Assembly (NCBI GenBank): GCA_963800865.1
Contig: CAWDCL010000004.1
Location: 1,798,001-1,862,000, forward strand
DNA length: 64,000 nt
Source of the DNA: JALOKP01 sp963800865
GTDB lineage: Bacteria > Acidobacteriota > Polarisedimenticolia > J045
Direction of reading: 5' to 3'
How positions within the stretch are numbered: position 1 is the first letter of the stretch; every line of letters begins with the position of its first letter. Below are positions 49,717 to 59,059 of this stretch, piece after piece. The position numbers were made by a program, and so were the translations under genes. The notes below the pieces were generated by a model. That model was given only the letters and a program-made list of their open reading frames with translations, was not told the DNA's origin and did not search any database.

Positions 49717-49722
49717 TACCAT
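49717..49722 (+). promoter_or_regulatory. -10-like TACCAT for the SpmAB gene
   Basis: TACCAT ends 7 nt before the GTG start at 49730; no Shine-Dalgarno sequence fits. Leaderless transcription predicted. Confidence 0.42.
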
Positions 49723-49729
49723 CCGGCGG

Positions 49730-51043
49730 GTGGGGCCGGTCTTCCTGATCCTCGTCGTCGTTTCCGTCCTGGCCGGGGCCTGGACGGGCCGGATGCAGGA
49801 ATTGACCGAGGCCTCGATCGCGGGCGCCGCGCAGGCGGTCGAGCTGGCGATCGGCCTGGTCGGGATGATGACCCTGTGGCTCGGCCTGACCGAGGCCCTG
49901 CGCCGGGCCGGGCTGGTCGAGGCCCTGGCCCGCGGGCTCCGCCCGGTCTTCCGGCGGCTCTTTCCAGCGGTCCCGGACGGCCACCCGGCGCTCGGCGCGA
50001 TGACCCTCAACATGGGGGCGAACCTGCTCGGGCTCTCGAACGCCGCGACCCCCTTCGGGATCGAGGCGATGCGGCAGCTCGACCGGCTCAACGGCCGCCC
50101 GGGGACGATCACCGACGCGCAGGCGCTGTTCCTGGCGATCAACACGGCCGGGGTTTCGTTGCTCCCGCTCGGGGCCATGGCGGTGCGGGCCCAGCTGGGG
50201 TCGCAGGATCCCGCGGGGATCCTCGGGACCACGCTGATCGCGACCGTGCTGTCGACGCTGGTCGCGGTCGCGACGGCGCTGGCGCTGGCCCGGCTGCCGC
50301 TGTTCCGGAAGAGCGCGCCACCGGCAGCTTCGGGCGCGGGTGGGGAGGGGAGCGCCGGCGCCTCCGGTGCGGGCGGCGCCGAGAGCACGGCCGCTGCGCC
50401 GCGGCCTCGGGCCGCGGGCTGGCGCGGGCCGGCCGCGTGGACGGCGATGGCTGCTGCCGTCGTCGGCGCGGCGCTGGCGCTGGGGCGCCTCGCTTCCTCC
50501 GACGGCGCCTCCGCCGCGTGGCGCTACGGCGTATCGTGGCTCCCGTTGCCGCTGTTGATCCTGGCAGCGGTGCTCTACGCCTGGGCCCGCGGCGTGCCGG
50601 TCTACGCGGCGGTCGTCGACGGGGGACGGGAGGGGTTCCAGGTCGCGGTGAGGATCATCCCGTTCATGGTCGCGATCCTGACCGTGGCGGCGATGTTCCG
50701 CGCTTCCGGCGCGCTCTCCGCGCTGGAGTGGCTGCTGGCTCCTCTCACCGGGCCGCTGGGCTTCCCCGCGGCCGCGATCCCGATGGCGCTGATGCGGCCG
50801 CTCTCGGGCTCCGGCGCGCTCGCGATCATGAGCGACACGATGAAGGCGCACGGGCCCGACAGCTTCGTCGGCTACCTCGTCTCAACGATCCAGGGCTCGA
50901 GCGAGACGACCTTCTACGTGCTCGCGGTCTACGGCGGGGCGGTGGGACTGGCCCGCACGCGCCACGCGATCCCGGCCTGCCTGGCGGGCGACCTCGCAGG
51001 GACGCTGGGGGCGCTGCTCGCCGTGCGACTGCTGCTCGGCTGA
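49730..51043 (+). CDS. Fused SpmA-SpmB (nucleoside-recognition/gate domain) membrane protein
   Basis: 437 aa. The N-terminal half has SpmA features (LTLNMGANLLGLSNAATPFG-like segment, AINTAGVSLLPLGAMAVRAQ). A Gly/Ala linker follows, and the C-terminal half is SpmB-like (REGFQVAVRIIPFMVAILTV, LMRPLSGSGALAIMSDTMKA, STIQGSSETTFYVLAVYGGA). Both halves are gate-domain membrane proteins. In Bacillus they act in spore core dehydration, but fused forms occur widely in non-sporulating Gram-negatives with unknown role. Start GTG at 49730. Confidence 0.83.
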   Translation: MGPVFLILVVVSVLAGAWTGRMQELTEASIAGAAQAVELAIGLVGMMTLWLGLTEALRRAGLVEALARGLRPVFRRLFPAVPDGHPALGAMTLNMGANLLGLSNAATPFGIEAMRQLDRLNGRPGTITDAQALFLAINTAGVSLLPLGAMAVRAQLGSQDPAGILGTTLIATVLSTLVAVATALALARLPLFRKSAPPAASGAGGEGSAGASGAGGAESTAAAPRPRAAGWRGPAAWTAMAAAVVGAALALGRLASSDGASAAWRYGVSWLPLPLLILAAVLYAWARGVPVYAAVVDGGREGFQVAVRIIPFMVAILTVAAMFRASGALSALEWLLAPLTGPLGFPAAAIPMALMRPLSGSGALAIMSDTMKAHGPDSFVGYLVSTIQGSSETTFYVLAVYGGAVGLARTRHAIPACLAGDLAGTLGALLAVRLLLG

Positions 51044-51130
51044 GCGGCCCGCATTCCGCGGGCCGGCGGGCGGCGCCGCACGGCTTCTCCGTCGCCCAAA
51101 ACCTATATTGCCGGGCGGAAGGTGAGAAGG

Positions 51131-52691
51131 ATGGAAGCCGTTCGCCACCGTTCGCGAGCCGCCGCGCTCGCCCTTTGCCTCGTTGCTCGCCGCCTCGGCC
51201 GCCGCGCGTGCGGCGGAGTCCCCGCCGCTCAGCGCCCTCGCCGAGCGGGCGCGCGGTTCCGTCGTGGAGATCCTCGGCGCAATCGAGGGGAGCGACGAGA
51301 CCTCGTATGGAACGGGCTTCGTGGTGCGCGACAAGAGCCTCGTCCTGACCAACGCCCACGTCGTGCGCGGCGTCAAGAAGCCGCTGGTCCGGACGAAGGA
51401 CGGCGCGACGTACGCCTCGGTGCGCGTGATCGACAGCGACGACGCGCTCGACCTGGCGCTGCTGCGCGTGGTCGGCCTCGGGCTCGAGCCGCTGCCGATC
51501 TCGCCGGTGCCGCTGGCGCCGGTCGGGACCGAGGTGGTCGCGGTCGGACACCCGCGCGGCTACGAGTTCACCGTCTCGGCGGGCATCGTCTCCGCGACGC
51601 GGACGCTGAAGGAGCACGGGATCGAGATGCTCCAGACCACCGCGCCGATCAGCCCCGGCAGTTCCGGCGGCCCGCTGCTGGACCGCGAGGGGAAGGTGGT
51701 CGGCGTCTGCTCGCTGACGCTGGCGGAGGGGCAGAACATCAACTTCGCGGTGCCGGCGCGGGAAGTCGGGCCGTTCATGGAACGCAGCCTGGCGATCGAG
51801 CGGGCGCTGACCGCCGGCACCGCCGGCGACACGAGCGCGCTGCCGCCCGAGGGGCTGGCGCGGCTGGTCCGCAAGCACCGCGACGAGGGGGACCTGGTGC
51901 GCGCGGCCGACCTGGCCCGCACCTCGCTGGCCCGTCACCCGCAGAGCCTCGCCCTGCTCGTCGAGGCGGCCGAGGTGGCCTGGTCGCAGGGGCGATTCCC
52001 GGAGGTCAAGGCGCTGCTCGCGCAGATCGACGGCGTGAAGCCCGGGTACGCCGCGGCGCGCCAGATCGGCGCCGCGCTGGCGGCGCAGGACGGCGACTGC
52101 GAGCGAGCAGTGCGCGAGTCCGACGCGGCGCTGGCCGCGGGGCTGGACGTCGAGCGCGCGGGCGAGGCGCACGCGGTGCTGGCCGAATGCCTGGGCCGGC
52201 TCGGGCGGACCGGCGACGCGCTGGCCCACGTCGACCAGGCGCTCGCCGTCGGGACGATCGCCGATCTCCCCGACTACCACGCGCTGCGGGCCTTCCTGCT
52301 GCAGGCGCTCGGGAAGGCCGACGAGGCCGACCGGGCGGCCATCGACGCGCTGGTCGCCGCGAACTGGGACCCGCTCGTCGTGGCGGCGCTGCGCGAACGC
52401 GGGCTGCCGCGGCTGGTCGAGGTCGTGTCGCAGCGCACGGTCAACGCGAACGGCGTACTGGCGGTCGAGGGGGTCGTCCGGAATCGCGGGCCGGTCACGC
52501 TGCGCGAGGTCGAGCTGACCGCCGAGGGGACCGACGCGGCCGGGACGATCGTGGCCTCGGGGTCCGCGAAAGCAGCCCCGGGACGGCTGGTGCCCGGGCA
52601 GACCGGGTCGTTCCGGATCGCGCTCGGCGGCGCACCGGATGCCGTGAAGGACGTCGTCGTGCGCGTCGTCGACTTCCAAGGCCAGCCGTAG
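51131..52691 (+). CDS. Trypsin-like serine protease with TPR and C-terminal beta domain, exported; one frame break
   Basis: Starts MEAVRHRSRAAALALCL (signal peptide) and changes frame by +1 between 51150 and 51185, continuing LLAASAAARAAESPPLS. The S1C (HtrA-like) triad is present: His in LVLTNAHVVRG, Asp in SDDALDLALL, Ser in PISPGSSGGPLLDREG. No PDZ domain follows; instead there are helical TPR-like repeats (LVEAAEVAWSQGRFPEVKAL) and an FxLYD-like beta domain (VEGVVRNRGPVTLREVELTA). TATATT at 51104-51109 is a good -10. The restored product is about 519 aa. Probably periplasmic. Confidence 0.85.
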
Positions 52692-52695
52692 GCGA

Positions 52696-52716
52696 GCCGG
52701 CCTCAGTACCGGCCCG
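52696..52716 (+). repeat. Short intergenic GC repeat, copy 1
   Basis: GCCGGCCTCAGTACCGGCCCG, directly after a stop codon. It matches copy 2 at 53215-53235 at 19 of 21 positions and forms a small palindrome (GCCGG/CCGGC). Confidence 0.55.
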
Positions 52717-52828
52717 CCGGCCATCGCGGATCGTCCCGCAACCCGCCCGTCTCCCGTTCACCGGTGTACCCTGTCGGCGCGCCTTCAGGCGACCGCGGGC
52801 GCCGACCGCCCCGGTGGGGACGGCATCC

Positions 52829-53212
52829 ATGAGATGGCTCGGACGGTATGCGGACCACGCCTACGCGCTGCTCCGCATCGTGGCGGGTTTCATGTTCACG
52901 TTCCACGGGGCACAGAAGGTCCTGGGGCTGTTCACCGAGCAGCAGCCGCCGGTGGGATCGCAGATCTGGATCGGCGGGTTGATCGAGCTGCTCGGAGGGC
53001 TGGCCATCATGCTGGGCTTCCAGACGCGCCTCGCGGCCTTCCTCTGCAGCGGCACGATGGCCGTGGCCTACTTCCAGTTCCACTGGAAGCTGCAGGGGGG
53101 GGCGGAGTTCTTTCCGACGGTGAACAAGGGTGAGCTGGCGGTCCTCTACTGCTTCGTCTTCCTCTTCATCGCCTGTCGAGGCGGCGTGAAGTGGTGCGCA
53201 GACAAGAGGTAG
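52829..53212 (+). CDS. DoxX-family membrane protein
   Basis: 127 aa with four helices: RIVAGFMFTFHGAQKVLGLF (family signature), IWIGGLIELLGGLAIMLGF, TRLAAFLCSGTMAVAYFQFH and ELAVLYCFVFLFIACRG. DoxX-type proteins are linked to redox or membrane stress functions, with no defined reaction here. Start ATG at 52829. Confidence 0.83.
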   Translation: MRWLGRYADHAYALLRIVAGFMFTFHGAQKVLGLFTEQQPPVGSQIWIGGLIELLGGLAIMLGFQTRLAAFLCSGTMAVAYFQFHWKLQGGAEFFPTVNKGELAVLYCFVFLFIACRGGVKWCADKR

Positions 53213-53235
53213 GGGCCGGCCTCCGTGCCGGCCCG
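53213..53235 (+). repeat. Short intergenic GC repeat, copy 2
   Basis: GGGCCGGC-CTCCGT-GCCGGCCC is a perfect 8-bp inverted repeat directly after the DoxX stop. It shares GCCGGCCTCnGTnCCGGCCCG with copy 1 at 52696-52716. A looser relative lies at about 63850-63872, also after a stop codon. Probably a dispersed REP-like element. Confidence 0.55.
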
Positions 53236-53252
53236 CACCCGGGAGCGGAACG

Positions 53253-53999
53253 ATGACGATCCTGCTCCTGTTGCTCGGCTACGCCATCCTGCTCTCGGTT
53301 GCGCTGGCGTGGGCCGGGCACCGCGCGCAGCCGGCGTCCGCGAGCCGTGAGACGCGCCGGCCTCCCGCGCGGATCCTGGTCGTCGGCGCGACGGGCGGCA
53401 CCGGCCGCCGGCTCGTCGCCCAGGCGCTCGAGCGCGGCTACGTCGTGACGGCCCTCGTCCGGGATCCGTCGCGGCTCGAGGTCGACCACCCGCAGCTGAC
53501 CGTGATGCGGGGCGACGTCCTCGACGAGGGGTCCGTCGACGCGGCGGTGCGCGGCCAGGACGCGGTCCTCTCCGCGCTCGGCCACAAGCGGTACTTCGGT
53601 CCGACCCGGATCCTCTCGGACGGGACGCGGAACATCGTGCGCGCGATGGAGAAGCACGGCGTCGCGCGCCTGGTCTGTGAGACCTCGCTCGGGATCGGCG
53701 ACAGCGCCGGGCGCATGGGGCTCTCCTACACCTTCTTCATCATCCCGGTGATCCTGCCGTTCTACTTCTGGGACAAGACCCGGCAGGAGCGCGTCGTCGC
53801 GGGGAGCGGCGTGGAATGGGTGATCGTGCGGCCGGGGGCCCTGACCGACGGCGAGCGGCGTGGCCGCTGTCGCCACGGCCTCGGGATCGGGAGCCTGCTC
53901 CGGACGGTGCGCATCGCTCGCGCCGATGTGGCCGATTTCATGCTGGACCAGCTGGAGTCCGACACCTACCTGGGAACGGCCCCGGGGGTGTGCTGGTAG
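53253..53999 (+). CDS. NAD(P)-binding atypical short-chain reductase, membrane-anchored
   Basis: 248 aa. An N-terminal helix (ILLLLLGYAILLSVALAWAG) precedes a Rossmann domain of the NmrA/NAD(P)H-binding type: RILVVGATGGTGRRLVAQAL, VTALVRDPSRLEVDHPQLTV, MRGDVLDEGSVDAAVRGQDA, VIVRPGALTDGERRG. The substrate is unknown. It lies 40 nt after DoxX; the two are probably co-transcribed. Confidence 0.8.
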   Translation: MTILLLLLGYAILLSVALAWAGHRAQPASASRETRRPPARILVVGATGGTGRRLVAQALERGYVVTALVRDPSRLEVDHPQLTVMRGDVLDEGSVDAAVRGQDAVLSALGHKRYFGPTRILSDGTRNIVRAMEKHGVARLVCETSLGIGDSAGRMGLSYTFFIIPVILPFYFWDKTRQERVVAGSGVEWVIVRPGALTDGERRGRCRHGLGIGSLLRTVRIARADVADFMLDQLESDTYLGTAPGVCW

Positions 54000-54007
54000 A
54001 TCCCGTG

Positions 54008-55363
54008 CTACCGGGCGCGCCGGGCCTTCTCGACCGCTTCGCGCCAGCGGGCCAGCCGCTCGGCGATCGCGCGCTCGTCGCCCTCGCCGGACGGCTCGTA
54101 GAAGCGGCTGCCGGCGAGATCGGTCGGGAGGTAGTCGACCGGCGCGTGGTGGCCGGGCTCGTCGTGCGGGTAGCGGTAGCCGGCCCCCGCGCCGAGCTGC
54201 TGCGAGAGCGGGGCCGAGGCGTCGCGCAGCGCCGCCGGGATCGGCAGGTTGCCGCGCTCGCGGGCGGCGTCGGCCGCGGCATCGCGCGCGCCGATCACGC
54301 TGTTCGACTTCGGCGCCGTGGCCAGGTAGAGCGCGGCCTCGGCCAGCGGCAGCGTCCCCTCCGGCAGGCCGAGCCGCTCGAACGCCTGCGCGGCCGCGAG
54401 CGCGACCGACAGCGCCCGCGGGTCCGCCAGCCCGATGTCCTCCGCGGCGAAGATCAGCATCCGTCGCGCCGGGAAGAGCGGGTCCTCGCCCGACTCGATC
54501 ATTCTCATCAGGTAATAGACCGCGGCGTCGGGGTCGGAGCCGCGCAGCGACTTGATGAAGGCCGAGGCCAGGTCGTAGTGCTGGTCCCCCTGGCGGTCGG
54601 CGCGCAGCAGGCGCTGCTGCGCGGCGAGCCGGATGTCGTCCAGCGTCAACTCGACCGGCTCGCTCCCGGCGGCCCGCGCCGCCGCCAGCGCGGCGGCGAT
54701 CTCGAGCGTCGTCAGCGCGCGCCGCGCGTCGCCGTCGGCCTCGGCCGCGATCGCGTGCCGCACCGCCTCGCCGGCGCTCACCGTCCCGCCCAGGCCCCGC
54801 ACCGAGTCGTCGAGCGCACGGGTGACGATGGCCGCGAGCGCCGCGTCGTCGAGCGGCCGCAGCACCAGCACGCGACAGCGCGAGACGAGCGGCGCGACGA
54901 CCGTGTGTGCCGGGTTCTCGGTCGTGGCGCCGATCAGCGTGATCGTCCCGTCCTCGACGTGCGGCAGGAGCGCGTCCTGCTGTCCCTTGTGGAAGCGGTG
55001 GATCTCGTCGAGGAACAGCAGCGCGCGGCGGCGCGCGCGGCGCAGCTTGCGGGCCCCCTCGACCACCTGGCGCACGTCGGCAACGCCGGAGCTGACCGCC
55101 GAGAGCGCGAAGAACTCGTACCCTGCCGCCGCCGCGAGCAACCGCGCCAGCGTCGTCTTGCCCGAGCCGGGCGGCCCCCAGAGGATCAGCGAGGGCAGGC
55201 GGTGCGCGGCGATCGAGCGGCGGAGGAACCCCTCGGGTCCCGTCAGGTGCGGCTGGCCCGCGACCTCGTCCAGCACGCGCGGGCGCATCCGCTCCGCCAG
55301 CGGGGCGTCGTCGCCCGGCGGCGGGAGTGACGCGCCGTCGCCCGGGAAGAGCGAGCCGCTCAC
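54008..55363 (-). CDS. rarA: Replication-associated recombination protein RarA (MgsA)
   Basis: 451 aa AAA+ ATPase. PLAERMRPRVLDEVAGQPHL, Walker A LWGPPGSGKTTLARLL, Walker B ALLFLDEIHRFHKGQQDALL, sensor GATTENPAHTV, and the C-terminal family parts AFIKSLRGSDPDAAVYYLMR and EDIGLADPRALSVA. It acts at stalled replication forks. Start GTG at 55363 overlaps the upstream stop (GTGA), making it the last gene of the pyrK-D-F cluster. Confidence 0.93.
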   Translation of the reverse strand: MSGSLFPGDGASLPPPGDDAPLAERMRPRVLDEVAGQPHLTGPEGFLRRSIAAHRLPSLILWGPPGSGKTTLARLLAAAAGYEFFALSAVSSGVADVRQVVEGARKLRRARRRALLFLDEIHRFHKGQQDALLPHVEDGTITLIGATTENPAHTVVAPLVSRCRVLVLRPLDDAALAAIVTRALDDSVRGLGGTVSAGEAVRHAIAAEADGDARRALTTLEIAAALAAARAAGSEPVELTLDDIRLAAQQRLLRADRQGDQHYDLASAFIKSLRGSDPDAAVYYLMRMIESGEDPLFPARRMLIFAAEDIGLADPRALSVALAAAQAFERLGLPEGTLPLAEAALYLATAPKSNSVIGARDAAADAARERGNLPIPAALRDASAPLSQQLGAGAGYRYPHDEPGHHAPVDYLPTDLAGSRFYEPSGEGDERAIAERLARWREAVEKARRAR

Positions 55364-56512
55364 CGGGCCCCGGCCTCGAGCGCGCCGACCAGCGCCCGCC
55401 CCTGCCGCACGCCGGCGCCGGAGAGCAGCACCACGACGCGCCGCGCGCCGGCCAGCAGCCGCGGTGCGCTGCGGCCGAGCAGGAAAGCCACCGGGAGCGC
55501 GGCGGTCGGCTCGACCCGGAACCCCTCGCGCCACAGCAGGCGCAGCGCGCGATCGATCGCGACCTCTCCGGCGGTGACGACCAGGCCGTCCGTCTGCCGC
55601 ACGGCTTCGAGCAGTTCGACGGCGCGCACGGGGCGCGGCACGACGGCCCCTTCGGCCAGGCTCGGGCGCGGCTGCTCCCAGGGCGCCGCGTCGCCGGCCT
55701 GCTCGCGATAGGCGCGCGCGAGGGGCGCGCACCCCTCGGGCTGGACCGCGACGATCCGCGGAAGGGCCCCGCGGCCCGCCGCGGCGAGTGCGCGGAATCC
55801 GGCGTGCAGGCCCGCGAGGTAGCCGCCCTGTCCGGCGGCTGCGACGACCGCGTCGGGCAGCCCGCCCAGCGCGGACGCGATGTCGAACGCCGCCGTCGCG
55901 GCGCCGGCGGTGAAGAGCGGCTGCGCGGCGTGCGAGGCATAGGTCACTCCCGGCCGCGCGCGCGGAGAGCGCCGCGTCGGTGGCCCGGTCGCGCGTCCCC
56001 TCGACCTCGATCAGCTCGGCGCCGGCAGCGCGGATCAGCTCCTTCTTCAGCGGCGTCGTCGCGGCCGGGACGAAGACCCGCAGCGCGAGCCCGCCCGCCC
56101 GGGCGTACGCGGCGAGCGACAGTCCCGCGTTCCCCGACGAGTCCTCGATCAGCCCGCGCTTCCCCGCCGCCGCGAGCGCCCCCACCAGCAGCGCCGAGCC
56201 GCGGTCCTTCCACGACCCGGTGGGAAGCAGGTCGTCGCGCAGCGCCAGGAGCCCCTCCGGCAGCCCCGGCAGCGCGAGCGGCTCGAGCGGGACGATCCGC
56301 TCGCCGAGCGTCAGCGCCGGCACGCCGTCGAGGAACGGGAAGGCGGCGCGCCAGCGCCATGGCGAACCGGGGCTCTCGAGGGTCGCCACGGGATCGCCCG
56401 GCGCGGCCAGCTCCGGCGTCCGTGCGACGCCGCCGCAGGGGCAGAGCGGATCGTCCGGGAGCAGCGGCCGCGCCCGCCCGCAGCGGGTGCAGGCCGGGGA
56501 GGGGAGCGTCAT
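55360..56512 (-). CDS. Threonine synthase-like PLP enzyme; one frame break
   Basis: The N-terminal zinc-ribbon-like segment (CTRCGRARPLLPDDPLCPCG) precedes the PLP domain: LLPTGSWKDRGSALLVGAL (PLP Lys), LIEDSSGNAGLSLAAYARAG, RVFVPAATTPLKKELIRAAG. The frame moves +1 near 55953-55965 in a CG run; one CG restores LSARARPGVTYASHAAQPLF. The rest has VVAAAGQGGYLAGLHAGFRA and VVLLSGAGVRQG. About 385 aa. The family converts O-phosphohomoserine to threonine, but members of this size with a Cys ribbon may have other substrates. Its start overlaps pyrF (ATGA). Confidence 0.82.
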
Positions 56513-57240
56513 GCGCCGCCGGAACCGGGGGCCGTCGCGGCGGCGAGGTCCGCGACCACGCGCTCCGCGGCCGCGCGCGGGTCGTCGGCCTTGACGATCG
56601 GCCGCCCGACCACGATGTGGCTCGCGCCGCCGCGCACCGCCTCGGCCGGCGTCGCGACGCGGGCCTGGTCGCCGTGCGCCTCGCCCGGCAGCCGGATCCC
56701 CGGCGTCACCAGCCAGAAGCCGCCGCCCAGCTCGCGCCGCAGCCGCGGCGCCTCGAGCGCGCTGGCCACCAGGCCGTCGGCCCCGGCTTCCAACGCCAGC
56801 CGCGCCAGCCGCAGCGCGTTGGTCTCCGGGTCGTCGGAGGCCAGCCCCAGCGAGGCCAGGCTCCGCGCGTCGTGCGAGGTCAGCACCGTCACCGCCAGCA
56901 GCTGCGGCCGGGCCGCGCCACAGGCCTCCGCCGCCTCGCGCGCGGCCGCGATCATCTCGCCCCCGCCGAGCGCGTGCAGCGTCGTGAAGCGCACGCCCAG
57001 CGTTCCGGCCGAGCGCACCGCCGCGGCGGCGGTGCGCGGGATGTCGTGGATCTTGAGGTCGAGGAAGATCGACGCGCCGCCGGCGCGCGCGGCCTCGACC
57101 GCGGCCGGGCCGTGCGCGACGAACTGCTCCAGCCCCACCTTGAAGACGCCGACCTTGCCGGACAGCGCCGTTGCCAGCGCGCGGGCGCCGGCGAGGTCCG
57201 GCACGTCGAGTGCCACGACCAGTCGATCGACCGGGTTCAT
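56509..57240 (-). CDS. pyrF: Orotidine 5'-phosphate decarboxylase
   Basis: 243 aa. LVVALDVPDLAGARALA, the catalytic DxKxxD motif in SIFLDLKIHDIPRTAAAAVR, TTLHALGGGEMIAAAREAAE, and the phosphate-binding end ASHIVVGRPIVKADDP. Converts OMP to UMP. Coupled by 4-nt overlaps to pyrD upstream and the threonine synthase-like gene downstream. Confidence 0.95.
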   Translation of the reverse strand: MNPVDRLVVALDVPDLAGARALATALSGKVGVFKVGLEQFVAHGPAAVEAARAGGASIFLDLKIHDIPRTAAAAVRSAGTLGVRFTTLHALGGGEMIAAAREAAEACGAARPQLLAVTVLTSHDARSLASLGLASDDPETNALRLARLALEAGADGLVASALEAPRLRRELGGGFWLVTPGIRLPGEAHGDQARVATPAEAVRGGASHIVVGRPIVKADDPRAAAERVVADLAAATAPGSGGA

Positions 57241-58169
57241 GCCTGGTTCCCCTTGACCGCTCCGACGAGCGCGTTGACGTCCTCGACGCCGTGCGCGGCG
57301 CACCAGGCCGCGAGGTCGTCGACGATCCGCATCGCCACGCCGGGGTCGTTGAAGTTGGCGGTGCCCACCTGCACCGCCCGCGCGCCGGCGAGCAGGAACT
57401 CGACCACGTCGCGGGCGTTGACGATCCCGCCCATCCCGACGATCGGGATCTTCACCGCCTTGAACACCTGGTGGACCATCGCGATCGCCACCGGCCGGAT
57501 CGCCGGGCCCGAGAGTCCTCCGGTCCCGCGGTGCAGCACCGGCCGCCGGCGCTCGACGTCGATCACCATCCCGACCAGCGTGTTGATCAGCGAGACCGCG
57601 TCGGCCCCGCCCGCCTCGGCGGCCAGCGCGGTCTCGGCGATGCTGCTGACGTTCGGCGTCAGCTTGACCCACAGCGGCTGGCGCGTGATCGCGCGCGCGT
57701 CCCTGGTGATCGCCTCGATCGCCGTCGGCGAGCGTCCGAGCTCGAGCCCCCCCTCCTTCACGTTGGGGCAGGAGAGGTTCAGCTCGACCGCCGCGATCCC
57801 GCTCTCCTTCGCCAGCCGCTCGACGACGTGGAGCAGGTCCTCCTCGCACTGGCCGTAGACGTTGACCACGGTGGCTACGCCGCGCTCGCGCAGGGCGGGG
57901 AGTTTCTCCTCGAGGAAGCGGTCGATCCCGACGTTCTGCAGCCCGATCGCGTTGAGCATCCCGGACGGCGTCTCGACCAGCCGCGGCGGCGGGTTGCCGG
58001 CGCGCGGCTTCGGTGAGATCCCCTTGACGACCACGCCGCCGAGCCGGTTGAGGTCGAGGTACGGCTCGAATTCCAGCCCATACCCGAAGGTGCCGCTCGC
58101 GGTCAGGACCGGGTTTCGAAGCACGAGGCCGCCGCCGACGGCGACCTCCATCCGAACCGCCGCGCTCAC
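57237..58169 (-). CDS. pyrD: Dihydroorotate dehydrogenase, catalytic subunit (class 1B)
   Basis: 310 aa. LRNPVLTASGTFGYGLEFEP, VVVKGISPKPRAGNPPPRL, the catalytic Cys in AVELNLSCPNVKEGG, INTLVGMVIDVERRRPVLHR and GGLSGPAIRPVAIAMVHQV. Class 1B uses a PyrK partner, which is the gene just upstream. Start GTG at 58169 lies in the pyrK stop. Confidence 0.95.
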   Translation of the reverse strand: MSAAVRMEVAVGGGLVLRNPVLTASGTFGYGLEFEPYLDLNRLGGVVVKGISPKPRAGNPPPRLVETPSGMLNAIGLQNVGIDRFLEEKLPALRERGVATVVNVYGQCEEDLLHVVERLAKESGIAAVELNLSCPNVKEGGLELGRSPTAIEAITRDARAITRQPLWVKLTPNVSSIAETALAAEAGGADAVSLINTLVGMVIDVERRRPVLHRGTGGLSGPAIRPVAIAMVHQVFKAVKIPIVGMGGIVNARDVVEFLLAGARAVQVGTANFNDPGVAMRIVDDLAAWCAAHGVEDVNALVGAVKGNQA

Positions 58170-59020
58170 AGCACGATCTCCCGCGCGTCGAAGACCGGCC
58201 CTTCGGTGCAGACCCGCACGAAGCGGTCGAAGTCGCTCTCCGGCTGGCGCTTCTCGACGACGCAGCCGAGGCAGACGCCGAAGCCGCAGGCCATCGTCTC
58301 CTCCATCGCCACCTGGCAGGGGACGGCGCGCGCCAGGCACAGCTCGGCCACCGCGCGCAGCATCGGGTGGGGCCCGCAGGCCATGACCAACCGGCGCCGG
58401 CCGGGGTCGGCGTCGAGGTGCGCGGCGAGCGGCACCGTGACGAAGCCGTGGTGCCCGTGCGAGCCGTCCTCGGTCGCGGTCACGACGCGGCCGGTCCTGC
58501 GCTCGAACCAGTCGAGCAGCGTCAGGTCGTGCCGGGTGCGGCCGCCGAAGAAGAGCGTCGTCCGCGCGGCACGCGGGCCCAGCTCCTGGAGCAGGAGCGG
58601 GAAGATCGCGTTTCCGATCCCGCCCGCGACCAGCAACAGCTCGGTTTCTTCGCCGCCACCGCCGTCCCCTGCAACCGGGTCCGGGATCCAGAAGCCGCGC
58701 CCGAGCGGTCCCAGGAGCGCGAGTTCGTCTCCCGGCTGGAGCCGGCTGAAGAGCGTGGTACCTCGCCCGACGACCTTGTAAAGCAGGCCGATCGAAACGG
58801 GATCGCCCCGGCCCGGCTCGCCGCCGTGCGGCTCGGGTGACACGAGCGCGACGGAGAAGGGTCGGCGGATCAGCATCTGGTCGATGTCGGTCAAGCCGAT
58901 CATCACGAACTGCCCGGCACGGATCTCGCGCGCGATTTCCGGCGCGCTGAGCGTGAGGAGGTGGTAGCCGGCGCCGAGATCGTCCTGGCGCTCGACGGCA
59001 GCGGTCAGGTTGTAGGGCAT
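58166..59020 (-). CDS. pyrK: Dihydroorotate dehydrogenase electron-transfer subunit
   Basis: 284 aa flavoprotein: FAD motif MLIRRPFSVALVSPE, LLLVAGGIGNAIFPLLLQEL, MACGPHPMLRAVAELC, and the [2Fe-2S] site EETMACGFGVCLGCVVEK with a fourth Cys in FVRVCTEGPVF. It takes electrons from PyrD to NAD+. TAATAT ends 6 nt before the ATG with no Shine-Dalgarno sequence. First gene of the five-gene minus-strand operon. Confidence 0.94.
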   Translation of the reverse strand: MPYNLTAAVERQDDLGAGYHLLTLSAPEIAREIRAGQFVMIGLTDIDQMLIRRPFSVALVSPEPHGGEPGRGDPVSIGLLYKVVGRGTTLFSRLQPGDELALLGPLGRGFWIPDPVAGDGGGGEETELLLVAGGIGNAIFPLLLQELGPRAARTTLFFGGRTRHDLTLLDWFERRTGRVVTATEDGSHGHHGFVTVPLAAHLDADPGRRRLVMACGPHPMLRAVAELCLARAVPCQVAMEETMACGFGVCLGCVVEKRQPESDFDRFVRVCTEGPVFDAREIVL

Positions 59021-59026
59021 GCCGGG

Positions 59027-59032
59027 ATATTA
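59027..59032 (-). promoter_or_regulatory. -10-like TAATAT for the pyrK operon
   Basis: On the minus strand TAATAT ends 6 nt before the pyrK ATG (59020), leaving no room for a leader. It lies in the 39-nt gap shared with the divergent gene starting at 59060. Confidence 0.5.
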
Positions 59033-59059
59033 CCAGTTATCCTCCCCCTGACACCGCCG

